Shown here: piece after piece, positions 25,605 to 37,290 of the stretch
How positions within the stretch are numbered: the first letter of the stretch is position 1
Layout: each line of letters opens with the position of its first letter
Source: Amycolatopsis pittospori
GTDB lineage: Bacteria > Actinomycetota > Actinomycetes > Mycobacteriales > Pseudonocardiaceae
Reading direction: 5' to 3'
DNA length: 64,000 nucleotides
NCBI RefSeq assembly: GCF_013870525.1
Contig: NZ_JACBXD010000022.1
Span: 41,265-105,264, forward strand
Notes under the pieces: model-generated
What the model saw: only the letters and a program-made list of their open reading frames with translations
Told to the model about the DNA's origin: nothing
Database searches by the model: none
Program-made: the position numbers and the translations under genes

Positions 25605-25659
25605 GTCCGTGAAGGCCTCCTTGAGGGACTCTGGGTCCCTCAAGGAGGCCTTCACGGAC
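25605..25659. terminator. Perfect 25-bp hairpin between convergent genes
   Basis: 25605-25629 pairs without mismatch to 25635-25659 around the loop TCTGG; the core is AGGCCTCCTTGAGGGAC. It separates the seven-gene operon from the convergent doxX-like gene. Hairpins with this same core recur, from memory, in Amycolatopsis intergenic regions. Confidence 0.85.
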
Positions 25660-25674
25660 TTGGGTCCGGTCGTG

Positions 25675-26259
25675 TCAGCGAAGCCAGCGGTTGTGGTCGA
25701 CGAAAGGCATACGGGACCAGAGATTTCCCAGCCCCCAGGTGGCCCCGGCCGCCGTCGCGGCGAGCGCGATCAGGACGAGTGCGTAGACGAGGTGGTAGTC
25801 GATGACGGGGTTGGTCGACATCGTCGGTTCGCCCGCGGCGGTGGTACGGGAAAGCGGCCACTCGGCCACCCACATCAGCAGCATCATCACGGTTCCGGCG
25901 ATGGCGGAAAGCCGCAGGGCGATCCCCAGGGTCACGGCGATGCCGATGCCGAGCAGACCGGCCATGAACAGCCAGTCCGCCCACCAGGTGCCGCCCCAGG
26001 AGCGCAGCGTCTCGGCGAACGGTCCGACGTCGACGCGGCTGAGGAAACCCTTCGTCGGCGAGCCGCCGTTGATCCAGGCGTTGCCGGACGAGGTCGCGTA
26101 GCCGAAACCGAAGGTCTTGTCGGCGAAAGCCCACAGGAACAACAACCCGGTCGCGATCCGGAGCACCGCGAGACTCTTGGCGCCCGCGCTCTGTCCAGTG
26201 TGGACGTTCAGGTCGCCGGCGGGAACGGTGTGGCGGTGGCCGCTGTCGGTGGTGGCCAT
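25675..26259 (-). CDS. DoxX/DoxD-like membrane protein
   Basis: 194 residues with about four transmembrane helices (SLAVLRIATGLLFLWAFADK, WLFMAGLLGIGIAVTLGIAL, SAIAGTVMMLLMWVAEWPL, YHLVYALVLIALAATAAGAT). The pattern LRIATGLLFLWAFADK...FGFGYAT is typical of the DoxX family, whose members associate with redox enzymes or thiosulfate:quinone oxidoreductase. The ATG at 26259 follows GAGGAG, and the frame is open upstream without a better start. A DosR-like box is at 26326-26339, 67 bp before the start. It is a single-gene unit bounded by the terminator at 25605. Confidence 0.85.
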   Translation of the reverse strand: MATTDSGHRHTVPAGDLNVHTGQSAGAKSLAVLRIATGLLFLWAFADKTFGFGYATSSGNAWINGGSPTKGFLSRVDVGPFAETLRSWGGTWWADWLFMAGLLGIGIAVTLGIALRLSAIAGTVMMLLMWVAEWPLSRTTAAGEPTMSTNPVIDYHLVYALVLIALAATAAGATWGLGNLWSRMPFVDHNRWLR

Positions 26260-26325
26260 GGAATTCTCCTCGTATTCGGCCTTGATGGTCGAATCCAGTC
26301 TGTTACGGAGTGGTGCGCGGCTCTG

Positions 26326-26339
26326 GGGTCGAAAGGCCC
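26326..26339. promoter_or_regulatory. DosR-like box upstream of the doxX-like gene
   Basis: GGGTCGAAAGGCCC, an exact match to GGGnCnnnnGnCCC. It lies 67 bp upstream of the minus-strand start at 26259, in the short gap behind the CBS-BON gene. Confidence 0.58.
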
Positions 26340-26390
26340 GGGTCGGCGAGGCCATCGTCATGCGCCGCGGCGAAGCCGGTGTGCCGAGCG

Positions 26391-27056
26391 TCAGATGCCG
26401 AGCGCGGCGGGGCGGATCGTTTCGTCGTCCCAGACGAAGTCGAGCCGGTTCCGCACCTCGACCACGCCGGCGACGTCCGCGACGAGCGCACCGGCTCGTT
26501 CGACGGCACCGCGGTTGTCGAGCCTGCCGAGCAGGGTGACGACGCCGTCTTGGACGGTCACGGACGCCTGACCCGGTGCCACCCAGAGGATGCCGGCGAG
26601 GACGTCGCGCTCGATGTCGTGGCGGATCTCCTCATCCGGACGTTGGAAGTTCGAGAGCAGATCCCGCCGCGAGACGACTCCGGTCAGCTTGCCGTCTTCG
26701 ACGACGAACAGCCGCCGGACGCCCTTGCGGGCGAGCAAGGTCGCCGCCGCTTCGACGGATTCCGCGCCGCCGACGGTCAGGACCGGTTCGGTCATCAGGT
26801 CCTTCGCGAGAAGCCCGGTCGCCTTTCGGACCTCGTCCTTGGCGTGGCGGCCGGAGACGAAGGAGGCCCGGGGCCGACGGAACCGTGCGAGAAGGTCGGC
26901 CTCGGATACGACACCGATCGGGACACCGGCCTCGTCGACGATGGGGATCGCGCTGATGCGATGCAGCGCCATCAGGCCGGCGAGCCGCTTGTAGGTCGTG
27001 TCCGGCGTGACCGCGATCGGACTGTCGGTCATGACTTGGGAAACGGTCGTGCGCAT
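26391..27056 (-). CDS. CBS-pair/BON protein
   Basis: 221 residues. CBS1 (VSQVMTDSPIAVTPDTTYKR ... IPIVDEAGVPIGVVSEADLL) is followed by a 25-residue linker, then CBS2 (AKDLMTEPVLTVGGAES ... LFVVEDGKLTGVVSRRDLL) and a BON domain (VTVQDGVVTLLGRLDNRGAV ... DVAGVVEVRNRLDF). The start follows GAGGAAGG, ten bp after the stop of the upstream Usp gene, so both form an operon. This three-part design is shared with the proteins at 22613, 47150 and 54997. Confidence 0.92.
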   Translation of the reverse strand: MRTTVSQVMTDSPIAVTPDTTYKRLAGLMALHRISAIPIVDEAGVPIGVVSEADLLARFRRPRASFVSGRHAKDEVRKATGLLAKDLMTEPVLTVGGAESVEAAATLLARKGVRRLFVVEDGKLTGVVSRRDLLSNFQRPDEEIRHDIERDVLAGILWVAPGQASVTVQDGVVTLLGRLDNRGAVERAGALVADVAGVVEVRNRLDFVWDDETIRPAALGI

Positions 27057-27066
27057 GGCCCTTCCT

Positions 27067-28005
27067 CTACTTTCCGGGTGCCGCGGTGCGGGCGATCAAG
27101 ACCGGGCAGGCGGCGTGGTGCAGCAGGGCCTGTCCGGTCGAACCGAGGAGGAGGCCGCGAAATCCGCCCCGTCCCCGGCTTCCGACGATGATCAGCTGAG
27201 CCTTGACGCTCCAGCGGAGCAGTTCCTGGCGCGGGTCGTCGCGAACGGCGACCTGCTGGACCTTGACGTCCGGATGGCTGTCGCGGAACTTCGCGAGTTG
27301 TCCGGTCACCATGGTCCGCGCGGACTCGGCGACGAGTTCCCACTCGTAGTGGCCGAGGGAGTCTCCGAAGGATCGCGAGCCGCCGACCTCTCCCCAAGCG
27401 TGGACGGCGATCAGTTCGGCGTCGCGGGCGCTCGCTTCGGCGAAGGCGGCCGCGATGGCGAGGTCGCTGGTGGAACCGCCGTCGACGCCGACCACGACCG
27501 GCCGGTTCCGAGCGTCGGGCAGATCCCAGGTGCGGCCGCGGACCGAGACGACCGGGCACCGCGCATGGGCCGCCAGAGGAGTCGTCACCGAGCCTCCGAA
27601 CAACGCTGTGAGGCGGTTGTGCTCGGTAGAGCCGAGGACGATCATCCTGGCTTCACGGGAGACTTCGAGCAGTGCGAGGGCGGGGGAGTCGTCGGAGATC
27701 CTGGTTTCGACCCCGGACACGGCGACGTGTTCGGCGATCTCGGTCATCTCGCGTGCGAGGGATTCGCCGCGGACGCGTACTTTGCGAAGGAGTTCCTCGG
27801 TCGGCGGGACGATCGGGCCCGCGTAGAAGTCGGGAATCGCCAACGCGTGCAGGAGAACCAGAGGCGCACCGTGTCGCGCCGCGGCCTGCGCGCTCCAGAC
27901 GGTGGCCGCCTTGGAACCGGCGGATCCGTCGACGCCGACCACGATCGGTCCGGCCGACGGCAGGGGGCGGTCGATGATCGGATCCTTCCGTTCCTCACGG
28001 CTCAT
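27067..28005 (-). CDS. Tandem-domain universal stress protein
   Basis: 312 residues with two UspA domains. The first begins PIVVGVDGSAGSKAATVWSA, but its ATP loop is degenerate (GSTEHNRLTALFGGS). The second begins PVVVGVDGGSTSDLAIAAAF and has an intact loop, GSRGRGGFRGLLLGST. Both end in the typical HAxCPV strand. One functional and one decayed nucleotide site suggests asymmetric regulation. It is the first gene of the Usp / CBS-BON operon and is divergent from the lycopene-cyclase operon across a DosR-like site. Confidence 0.92.
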   Translation of the reverse strand: MSREERKDPIIDRPLPSAGPIVVGVDGSAGSKAATVWSAQAAARHGAPLVLLHALAIPDFYAGPIVPPTEELLRKVRVRGESLAREMTEIAEHVAVSGVETRISDDSPALALLEVSREARMIVLGSTEHNRLTALFGGSVTTPLAAHARCPVVSVRGRTWDLPDARNRPVVVGVDGGSTSDLAIAAAFAEASARDAELIAVHAWGEVGGSRSFGDSLGHYEWELVAESARTMVTGQLAKFRDSHPDVKVQQVAVRDDPRQELLRWSVKAQLIIVGSRGRGGFRGLLLGSTGQALLHHAACPVLIARTAAPGK

Positions 28006-28041
28006 GCCGCAAAGCTAAGGCCCTGGAGGCGGGCTACGCCG

Positions 28042-28055
28042 GTGTCGTAGGTCCC
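28042..28055. promoter_or_regulatory. DosR-like box between divergent operons
   Basis: GTGTCGTAGGTCCC, one mismatch to GGGnCnnnnGnCCC and identical from the fourth base to the exact box at 37291-37304. It lies between the Usp operon (start 28005) and the cyclase operon (start 28126). Confidence 0.5.
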
Positions 28056-28125
28056 GGATTCGCGGGACCCCAGGCGCGCCACTGGGCCCTATCGGGCGTA
28101 CCTCGCGGAGCTGTGGACTCGATCG

Positions 28126-29253
28126 ATGAGGATCCTCATCGCCGGCGGAGGGCTCAGCGGGCTCAGCCTCGCGGCACACCTCGCCGCCCGGACGGAACCG
28201 CTCGGGCCGATCACCGTCGTCGACGACGACGGCGGCCGGCCGATCGCACAGGCCGGCTGGGCTTCCTGGTCGGACCGACCAGGCCTGCTCGACACGGCCG
28301 TTTCCCGCACGTTCGATCGATTCCGGGTCCACGCGGGCGGCCGCGAGCGGATCGTCGATCTCGGCGCCTATCGCTACCGCTTCGTACGGGGTGACGACTT
28401 CGCCGCAGCGGTCACCCGAATGACGTCAAGGCATGGCGGAGTTACATTCCACAGTGGACAGATTAGCGAGATCAGGCCGGCGGGCGAAGGTGCGGAAGTC
28501 CTTGTGGACGGCGAGGCGATGTACGCGGATTGGGTGTTCGACAGTGTGCTCGGACCCGAACCGCCCAGGGCCGACGCTTGGCTGACCTTCCGCGGCTGGC
28601 ACGTGCGCACCGCCGCCCCGGCGTTCGACCCGGCGATCCCGACGTTCTTCGACTTCCGCACCTCGCAGCGCCGGGCGGCGAGCTTCCTCTACGTTCTTCC
28701 GCGAGGTCCTCAGGAGGCATTGGTGGAGCACACTTCCTTCGCGCCGGCCCGAACTCGCGGCGTGGCCGAGGTGAAGGCACAGAGAGACGCGCTCGGTGAA
28801 TACGTCTCCGAGGTTCTCGGCCTCCGGGAATGCACCGTCGGACGGGAAGAATCCGGGTCGCTGCCCTTGTCCACCCACCCCGTGGACCGTGGACGAGGTC
28901 CGGTCCTCGCCATCGGCACGAAGGCGGGAATGGTCAAGGCCTCGACCGGATACGCCTTCGAGCGGATCCAAACCGACAGCGCGGCGATCGCGAGATCTCT
29001 CGCCCTTCGAGGACATCCCTTCGACCTGCCGAAGCCACCGCACCGGTACCGCGTGTTCGACGCCGCGCTGCTCGACGTGATCACCAGGGATCCGGCTCAG
29101 CTGGAACGAATCTTCGCGGCGTTGTTCGATCGTTCCTCGGCCGAACCGGTGCTGCGGTTCCTCGACGAGACGAGTTCGGTCGTGCAGGAAGGAAGGCTCC
29201 TTTCCGGCCTGCCGCCCTCGCTGTATCGCGCCGTGGCCAGGAGACACCGATGA
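28126..29253 (+). CDS. FAD-dependent lycopene cyclase family protein (CrtY/CrtL type)
   Basis: 375 residues. The dinucleotide-binding start is ILIAGGGLSGLSLAAHLAAR. Family features include FDSVLGPEPP, WHVRTAAPAFDP, the strand RRAASFLYVLPRGPQEALVE, and the flavin/C-terminal motif GTKAGMVKASTGYAFERIQ, which is diagnostic of CrtY/CrtL lycopene cyclases. It is unrelated in sequence to CrtYc/CrtYd at 7236-7894. It overlaps a SulP transporter gene (ATGA) and lies in the dormancy island rather than the crt operon. Possible roles are a stress-induced second cyclase or a related flavin-dependent isomerase; substrate unproven. Confidence 0.83.
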   Translation: MRILIAGGGLSGLSLAAHLAARTEPLGPITVVDDDGGRPIAQAGWASWSDRPGLLDTAVSRTFDRFRVHAGGRERIVDLGAYRYRFVRGDDFAAAVTRMTSRHGGVTFHSGQISEIRPAGEGAEVLVDGEAMYADWVFDSVLGPEPPRADAWLTFRGWHVRTAAPAFDPAIPTFFDFRTSQRRAASFLYVLPRGPQEALVEHTSFAPARTRGVAEVKAQRDALGEYVSEVLGLRECTVGREESGSLPLSTHPVDRGRGPVLAIGTKAGMVKASTGYAFERIQTDSAAIARSLALRGHPFDLPKPPHRYRVFDAALLDVITRDPAQLERIFAALFDRSSAEPVLRFLDETSSVVQEGRLLSGLPPSLYRAVARRHR

Positions 29254-30911
29254 AGCCGTCATCCTGCCGCTATCGGAGGTCGTGGTCGAGAAGCGATCTG
29301 CTGGCCGGGGTCACCGTCGCGGCGTACCTGGTCCCTCAGGTGATGGCCTACGCCGAGGTGGCGGGGCTGCCGCCCGAGGCAGGGCTGTGGGCGACGATCG
29401 GCCCGCTCGCGGTTTACGCGTTCCTGGGCTCGTCGAAGCTCCTGTCGGTGGGGCCGGAGTCGACCACGGCCCTGATGACGGCCGTGGCCTTGGGACCGCT
29501 CGCGGCCGGGGATCCACTGCGCTACGGCGTCCTGGCGGCGACGCTCGCGCTGCTCGTCGGCGGACTGTGCCTGCTCGGCGGACTCGCGAAGCTCGGTGTC
29601 CTGGCGGATCTGCTGTCCAAACCCGTGCTGACCGGGTACATGGCCGGCATCGCGGTCCTGATGATGGTGGGCCAACTGGGCAAGATGACCGGAGTCACCG
29701 TCACCGGCGACGGTGTCGTCGCGGAACTGGCCTCATTCCTGGAGAACGTCGGCAAGTTGCACTGGCCCACGCTTCTGGTGAGTGCACTGGTGCTGGTGTC
29801 CCTGCTGGTTCTTCAGCGATGGATACCCCGGTTTCCCGGTCCGCTGGCCGCGATCCTGCTCGCCGCCGGCGTGGTCGCCACGTTCTCCCTGACCGGTCAC
29901 GGAATCGAAGTGGTGGGCGCGGTCGATGCCGGCTTGCCCGTACCTGGTGTTCCCGCCGTCTCCGGCTCGGATCTGCCCGACCTGTTGCTACCCGCCGTCG
30001 GCATCGCGATCGTGGGGTTCTCCGACAACGTCCTGACCGCGCGGGCCTTCGCGGGCAAGCACGGGGATCGGGTCGACGCGGACCGGGAGCTTCGCGCGCT
30101 CGCCGCGTCGAACGTCACCTCCGGCCTGCTGCACGGCTTCCCGGTCAGTTCGAGCGGGAGCAGGACCGCGCTGGCGATGGCGATGGGGGCCCGGACACAG
30201 CTGTACTCGATCACCGCGTTGGGGACGGTGCTCGCCACGGTCTTCTTCGCCGGCCCGGTACTGGCCGCGTTCCCCAAGGCCGCGCTGGGAGGGATCGTCG
30301 TGTTCGCCGCGCTCAAACTGATCGAGGTCGGCGAGTTCAGGCGGATCGCCCGCTTCCGGCGCAGCGAGTTCGTGCTGGCGGCGTCGACCTGCGTGGCCGT
30401 CCTGGCACTCGATGTCCTTTACGGAGTCCTCGCCGCCGTCGGATTGTCCATTCTGGACCTTCTGCGAAGGCTGGCGAGACCGCACGGTGCCGTCCTCGGC
30501 TTCGTTCCCGGCGTGCCGGGTATGCACGACGTCGACGACTATCCGGAGTCGACCACCGAACCGGGGCTGGTCATCTACCGCTACGACGCGCCTCTGTGTT
30601 TCGCCAACGCGGACGACTTCCGGCGGCGCGCGCTCCAGTCCCTCGACGGGAACGAGCCGGTCGAGTGGTTCGTCCTGAACGCCGAGGCCAACGTCGAACT
30701 CGACATCACCGCCGCCGACGCGCTCCGCGGCCTCTTCACGGAATTGCGAGGACGCGGGATCACCTTCGCGATGGCCCGGGTCAAGCAGGAACTCCGCGAT
30801 GACCTCGCCGCCGCGGGTCTGCTCGAACTCATCGAGGAGCGACGTCTTTACCCGACCTTGCCCAGCGTGGTCGAGGCCTTCCGTGCGAAGGGGGAGTCCG
30901 CCGATGCGTGA
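29250..30911 (+). CDS. SulP-family anion transporter with STAS domain
   Basis: 553 residues. The membrane part of about 10-12 helices (to about residue 415) starts RSDLLAGVTVAAYLVPQVMAY, the conserved SulP first-helix signature, with SVGPESTTALMTAVALGPL following. The C-terminal STAS domain (about 430-545) begins LVIYRYDAPLCFANADDF and contains NAEANVELDITAADAL. SulP proteins carry sulfate, bicarbonate or other anions. It overlaps the cyclase gene upstream and the nitroreductase gene downstream, so all three form one operon. Mycobacterial SulP proteins (for example Rv1739c) are also in the DosR regulon. Substrate not determinable. Confidence 0.92.
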   Translation: MKPSSCRYRRSWSRSDLLAGVTVAAYLVPQVMAYAEVAGLPPEAGLWATIGPLAVYAFLGSSKLLSVGPESTTALMTAVALGPLAAGDPLRYGVLAATLALLVGGLCLLGGLAKLGVLADLLSKPVLTGYMAGIAVLMMVGQLGKMTGVTVTGDGVVAELASFLENVGKLHWPTLLVSALVLVSLLVLQRWIPRFPGPLAAILLAAGVVATFSLTGHGIEVVGAVDAGLPVPGVPAVSGSDLPDLLLPAVGIAIVGFSDNVLTARAFAGKHGDRVDADRELRALAASNVTSGLLHGFPVSSSGSRTALAMAMGARTQLYSITALGTVLATVFFAGPVLAAFPKAALGGIVVFAALKLIEVGEFRRIARFRRSEFVLAASTCVAVLALDVLYGVLAAVGLSILDLLRRLARPHGAVLGFVPGVPGMHDVDDYPESTTEPGLVIYRYDAPLCFANADDFRRRALQSLDGNEPVEWFVLNAEANVELDITAADALRGLFTELRGRGITFAMARVKQELRDDLAAAGLLELIEERRLYPTLPSVVEAFRAKGESADA

Positions 30912-31893
30912 CGCGAATGAACGAGAGTGGTCCGCCGGCGAGGTGGAGGTCCTGGCCAGGGCAGTGGTCCGCGCGCCGTCCGTGCACAACAGCCAGCCCT
31001 GGTCACTGGCGCTGCCGGAGCGGCGGGCCGAGCTCAGCGAACGTGCGGACCTCGCCCTGCCCCGACAGGATCCACGCGGCGCCGACAGACTCTTGTCCTG
31101 CGGCGCCGCGCTCGCCAATCTCGTCCTGGCCGTCCGCGTCCTCGGGTGGCATGCCGACGTCACGATCCCCGGCGGTGAGGCCCCGCTCGTCGCGATCGCG
31201 GCCGCGGCCGGCCGCGAACAGCCTTCGGACCACGAGCTGCACGCCTACGCCGCGATCTCCCGGCGACGAAGCCATCGCAGGTCCTTCTCGCCGCTCCCGG
31301 TGGCCCCAGTGGCGTTGTCGCGGATCATCGATCCGATGCCCGAGGGGGTCTTCTGTCATCTGGTCGGACCCGAGGACACGGATGAGTTCGCCGATCTTCT
31401 CGAAACGGCCGCCAAAGTGATCAAGGGCGACGCCGGGCTCCAGGCGGAGCTCGCCGCATGGACCTCGGCTTGGCGTACCGACGGCGTCGGTGATGGTTTG
31501 GTGGCACCGGGGTACGAGAAGGCAGGTCTTCCCTGGGCCGGCCTGGTGCGGGAGACGAGCGTGATCCCCGATACCGGCACACTGGCGTCCAGGCTGGCGC
31601 AGGAGACGCTCCTGATCTTCTGCGCCGAGGACAGCCGTGCCGGGCACGTGTCGGCCGGTGTGGCGATGGAGCACGCCTGGCTCGCCGCGGTCGACGAGGG
31701 CTTGGCGGCGTCGGTGTTGTCCCAGCCGCTGCACGTCCTGGACGTCCGGGCTCGCCTGGCAGGCGCTCTGTCCTTGCCGGCCCCACCTCAGTTGATCATG
31801 CGACTGGGCTATCCGGACGGTTCGGTTCGGCGAAGTGCGCGCCGCCCTGCCGGGGACTTGCTGCGGCGTCCGGATCGCGGCCGGGTGTTCTGA
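30904..31893 (+). CDS. Acg-family nitroreductase-like flavoprotein
   Basis: 329 residues with the FMN motif VVRAPSVHNSQPW near residue 25, [20 protein letters not shown], and the closing LIMRLGYPDGSVRRS. The mid-region [14 protein letters not shown] is shared with the paralogue at 34604. It overlaps the SulP stop by 8 bp at the end of the cyclase-SulP operon. It probably binds FMN and may act as a flavin store or oxidoreductase under hypoxia, by analogy with Rv2032/Rv3131. Confidence 0.9.
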   Translation: MRDANEREWSAGEVEVLARAVVRAPSVHNSQPWSLALPERRAELSERADLALPRQDPRGADRLLSCGAALANLVLAVRVLGWHADVTIPGGEAPLVAIAAAAGREQPSDHELHAYAAISRRRSHRRSFSPLPVAPVALSRIIDPMPEGVFCHLVGPEDTDEFADLLETAAKVIKGDAGLQAELAAWTSAWRTDGVGDGLVAPGYEKAGLPWAGLVRETSVIPDTGTLASRLAQETLLIFCAEDSRAGHVSAGVAMEHAWLAAVDEGLAASVLSQPLHVLDVRARLAGALSLPAPPQLIMRLGYPDGSVRRSARRPAGDLLRRPDRGRVF

Positions 31894-31969
31894 GGAGCGG
31901 GCCTTGGCAGAACCGATCAATGGTGAAACGCTGAAGGCTTCAGGGACGACGAACACCCGTCATCACTGA

Positions 31970-34381
<2,412 letters not shown>

Positions 34382-34471
34382 TCGGGTCCTCCCACCGCAG
34401 GGTCCTGGCCGCGAAATCGACCGTACTCGGGTGATCAGCGGAAAACATCCGCCTGGACGTCCCCACGAGCC

Positions 34472-34515
34472 GGGACCTTCGGCTCTATCGGGCCGCGGGC
34501 CGGGCATTTGGTCCC
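34472..34515. promoter_or_regulatory. Two DosR-like boxes between devR and a nitroreductase gene
   Basis: GGGACCTTCGGCTC at 34472-34485 and GGGCATTTGGTCCC at 34502-34515, each one mismatch from GGGnCnnnnGnCCC. They lie between the divergent devR (start 34381) and nitroreductase (start 34604) genes and could give autoregulation. The first sequence recurs exactly at 50126. Confidence 0.58.
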
Positions 34516-34603
34516 GGCTATCGGTGCCTTCCGCACCTGCTCGGGCACCGTGGCTCTGCAGCACCGTGGAGCCGGCGAACCGACCAAAAGGGAACGAGGA
34601 ACC

Positions 34604-35593
34604 ATGGCCGAGGGGTGGACCAAGGCGGAAGCCGAGGTGCTGGCGAGAACGCTGCTGCGGGCACCGTCGGTACACAACATCCAGCCGTGGCGACTGGACT
34701 TCGACGGCGACCGGCTCCTGCTGCGCGAGCGGCGAGACCTGGCCTTGCCCGAGCACGATCCGGCCGGCCGGGACAGGCTCATGTCGTGCGGTGCCGCCCT
34801 CGCCAACATCGAGCTCGCCGTCCGGGTGCTCGGCTACAGCGGCAGGACCGAGATGTTGCCCGACGCCGACGGCTCGGATGTCGTGGCCGTGATCGAGGCG
34901 AGAGAGCGGTCAGCTCCTTCTGACGTGGAGTTGCACCGGTACTCGGCCATCGCGCGACGCGCCAGCTACCGTCGTCGGTTCTCGGGACGGACGGTGTCGC
35001 GCCTCGAGATCGGCGATCTGATGTCCGTGGCGGCCGAGAACGGGATCACGGCGCGGCCGGTCCAGGACGAACTGGAGCTGTCGCAGCTGGCGGATCTGCT
35101 GGAGTTCGCCGCGGAGGCATACCAGCACGATCAGGCCTACCAGCGCGAGCTGGCCCTGTGGACGATCCGAGACGAAGGATCCCATCGCCACGGCGTCGGC
35201 CTGGCAGCGAGCCTGACCCCGCCGGGGACCCTGCCGTGGGCCGGACTTGTCAGGGCTTCCACCGCGATCCCCGATCGCCGCGTCCTGCAACGGCGTCTGA
35301 CCGAGGAAACCCTGCTCGTGTTCCTCACCCTCGACGACAGCAGGCACGACCACCTGCGGGCAGGACGGGCCCTCCAGTACACCTGGCTCGACGCCGTCGA
35401 CGCCGGACTCGCCGGATCGGTCCTCACCCAGCCGCTTCACCTGCCCGAGGTGCGCTCCGCCCTGTGCGAAGACCTGGAGCTCGCCGGATTCCCCCAGGCC
35501 ATCATGCGATTCGGGTATCCCGACGGTCCGATGCCGCTCAGCCCGCGGCGTGCGCTCGACGAAGTCCTCGGATCCCCGACGAGAACGGAGTAA
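34604..35593 (+). CDS. Acg-family nitroreductase-like flavoprotein
   Basis: 329 residues with [20 protein letters not shown] (FMN motif, Ile replacing the usual Ser before QPW), [30 protein letters not shown] and the closing [17 protein letters not shown]. It is most similar to the protein at 30904. The ATG follows GGAACGAGGA. It heads a two-gene unit with the beta-CASP nuclease, whose GTG lies 3 bp after the stop, and has two DosR-like boxes upstream. Confidence 0.9.
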   Translation: MAEGWTKAEAEVLARTLLRAPSVHNIQPWRLDFDGDRLLLRERRDLALPEHDPAGRDRLMSCGAALANIELAVRVLGYSGRTEMLPDADGSDVVAVIEARERSAPSDVELHRYSAIARRASYRRRFSGRTVSRLEIGDLMSVAAENGITARPVQDELELSQLADLLEFAAEAYQHDQAYQRELALWTIRDEGSHRHGVGLAASLTPPGTLPWAGLVRASTAIPDRRVLQRRLTEETLLVFLTLDDSRHDHLRAGRALQYTWLDAVDAGLAGSVLTQPLHLPEVRSALCEDLELAGFPQAIMRFGYPDGPMPLSPRRALDEVLGSPTRTE

Positions 35594-35595
35594 TC

Positions 35596-36969
35596 GTGAC
35601 CGTGGCCCTGACCTTCCATGGCGGCGCCGGGACGGTGACCGGAAGCAAATACCTGGTCGAGACGCCGGACTCCCGGGTCCTGGTCGACTGCGGTCTGTTC
35701 CAGGGACTCACCGCGTTGCGGCGCCGTAATTGGGCACCGCTCCCACCCGCGCTCGCCGAACTCGACGCGGTGGTGATCACCCACGCGCATCTGGACCACT
35801 GCGGATATCTCCCGGTGCTCGTGCGAGCGGGTTGGCGCGGTCCGGTGTACGTGACCCCCGGGACGGCCGAGCTCGTACCGATCGTCCTCGAGGACAGCGC
35901 GCATCTGATGACCGAGGACGCGGTGCACGCCAACAAGTACGGCTGGTCGAAACACCATCCGGCTCTGCCGCTGTACGACGCCGGCGACGCGAAGAAGGCG
36001 ATCGGCCTGTTGGAGAAGCTCGACTTCGACACCGAAACCGAGATCGCGGCCGGGGTGACTCTCGACTTCGGCCGGGCCGGGCACATTCTCGGTTCGTCGT
36101 GGGCTCACCTGCGGTCGGATGCCCGGGACGTCGTCTTCAGCGGCGACCTCGGCCGCCCCGGACACAGCCTGCTTCGGCCGCCCTCACCGAGGCCTGCCTG
36201 CGACGCGCTGGTGATGGAGACGACCTACGGCACCCGGCTTCACCACGACGAAGGCGCTCTGGACCGGTTCGGCGAAGTCATCCGCCGGACGGCCCGGCGC
36301 GGAGGCAGCGTGCTCATCCCGGCGTTCGCGGTAGACCGGACCGAGGTCGTGCTGGCCGCGCTGGCGAAGTTGCGGAGTTCGCACGCGATTCCCGATCTGC
36401 CGGTCTACGTCGACAGTCCGATGGCTCTGGCCGCGCTGAAGGTGTACCGCGACGCGCTCCGGTCGAAGTGGCCGGAGATCCGGCCGGAGGCCGCCGGGCA
36501 CGATCCCCTCACACCGCGTTCGCTCACCGAATTGCGGACGGTGGAGGAATCCATGCGGGTCAACGCCCCGCGAATGCCGTCGATCATCATTTCCGCCTCG
36601 GGAATGGCCACGGGCGGACGGGTCCTGCACCATCTCGAACACCTGTTGCCCGACCATCGGCATACCGTCCTCATCGTCGGCTACGCCGCGGCGGGCACCC
36701 GTGCCCGGCAGCTCGCGTCCGGGGCACGGCAGATCAAGATCCATGGCCGCTACGTCACCGTCCGTGCCGATGTCACCCAGCTGGATGCCTTCAGCGCCCA
36801 CGCCGACGCCGACGAACTGGTCGCCTGGGCCACGGCCGGCCCCCAGCCCGGAAGCACGTATCTCGTCCATGGCGAACCCGAGGCCGCGGAGGCGGTCGCC
36901 GAACGGCTTCGCGACGAATATGACTGGCAGGCCGTCGTTCCTCGTGAGCGGGAACGGGTACTGATCTGA
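35596..36969 (+). CDS. Metallo-beta-lactamase-fold beta-CASP nuclease
   Basis: 457 residues. The metal motif H63-x-H65-x-D67-H68 (THAHLDHCG) starts the MBL fold. Further ligands lie in AGHILGSSW and SGDLGRP. The beta-CASP insert (LIPAFAVDRTEVV ... VYVDSPMA) and the C-terminal motifs IIISASGMATGGRVLHHL and LDAFSAHADADEL are those of CPSF73/RNase-J-like RNA-processing nucleases. It likely acts on RNA in the cytoplasm and would alter transcript stability in dormancy. The GTG start follows GGAG three bp after the nitroreductase stop, so translation is coupled. Confidence 0.92.
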   Translation: MTVALTFHGGAGTVTGSKYLVETPDSRVLVDCGLFQGLTALRRRNWAPLPPALAELDAVVITHAHLDHCGYLPVLVRAGWRGPVYVTPGTAELVPIVLEDSAHLMTEDAVHANKYGWSKHHPALPLYDAGDAKKAIGLLEKLDFDTETEIAAGVTLDFGRAGHILGSSWAHLRSDARDVVFSGDLGRPGHSLLRPPSPRPACDALVMETTYGTRLHHDEGALDRFGEVIRRTARRGGSVLIPAFAVDRTEVVLAALAKLRSSHAIPDLPVYVDSPMALAALKVYRDALRSKWPEIRPEAAGHDPLTPRSLTELRTVEESMRVNAPRMPSIIISASGMATGGRVLHHLEHLLPDHRHTVLIVGYAAAGTRARQLASGARQIKIHGRYVTVRADVTQLDAFSAHADADELVAWATAGPQPGSTYLVHGEPEAAEAVAERLRDEYDWQAVVPRERERVLI

Positions 36970-36985
36970 TCGTCGGGGCGGGCGG

Positions 36986-37231
36986 TCACGGCGTTTCGGC
37001 GGAGTGGCCTGCCGGATCCACCGGCCGCCTGCCCCAGGTGAAGTAGGCGATGGGGCCGGCGAAGTTGATCGCGATGATGAGCGCCCACCTTCGTTTGGAA
37101 CCGCGGATCTCGGCGGCGGGCCGCACCGCGAGGTCGGACCACGCGACGGCGGCCAGGGTGATCTGCATCCCGGCCAGGAATCCGAGGACGCCCGGATTGG
37201 GCTTCCGCTGGGTGCCGGATCGCTCTTTCAT
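36986..37231 (-). CDS. Small PLDc_N-domain membrane protein
   Basis: 81 residues. One hydrophobic segment (VLGFLAGMQITLAAVAWSDLA) is followed by a second (WALIIAINFAGPIAYFTWGRR). The motif from AWSDL to FTWGRRP is the PLDc_N (cardiolipin-synthase N-terminal-like) module, common as a stand-alone membrane protein in actinobacteria. The ATG at 37231 follows AAGGAG. A DosR-like box is 60 bp upstream. Function unknown. Confidence 0.8.
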   Translation of the reverse strand: MKERSGTQRKPNPGVLGFLAGMQITLAAVAWSDLAVRPAAEIRGSKRRWALIIAINFAGPIAYFTWGRRPVDPAGHSAETP

Positions 37232-37290
37232 GGACTGCTCCTTCGGCTTGGTGGTCGTTCGAGCGTCGCTCACGGTTTCGCGTCGAACGA

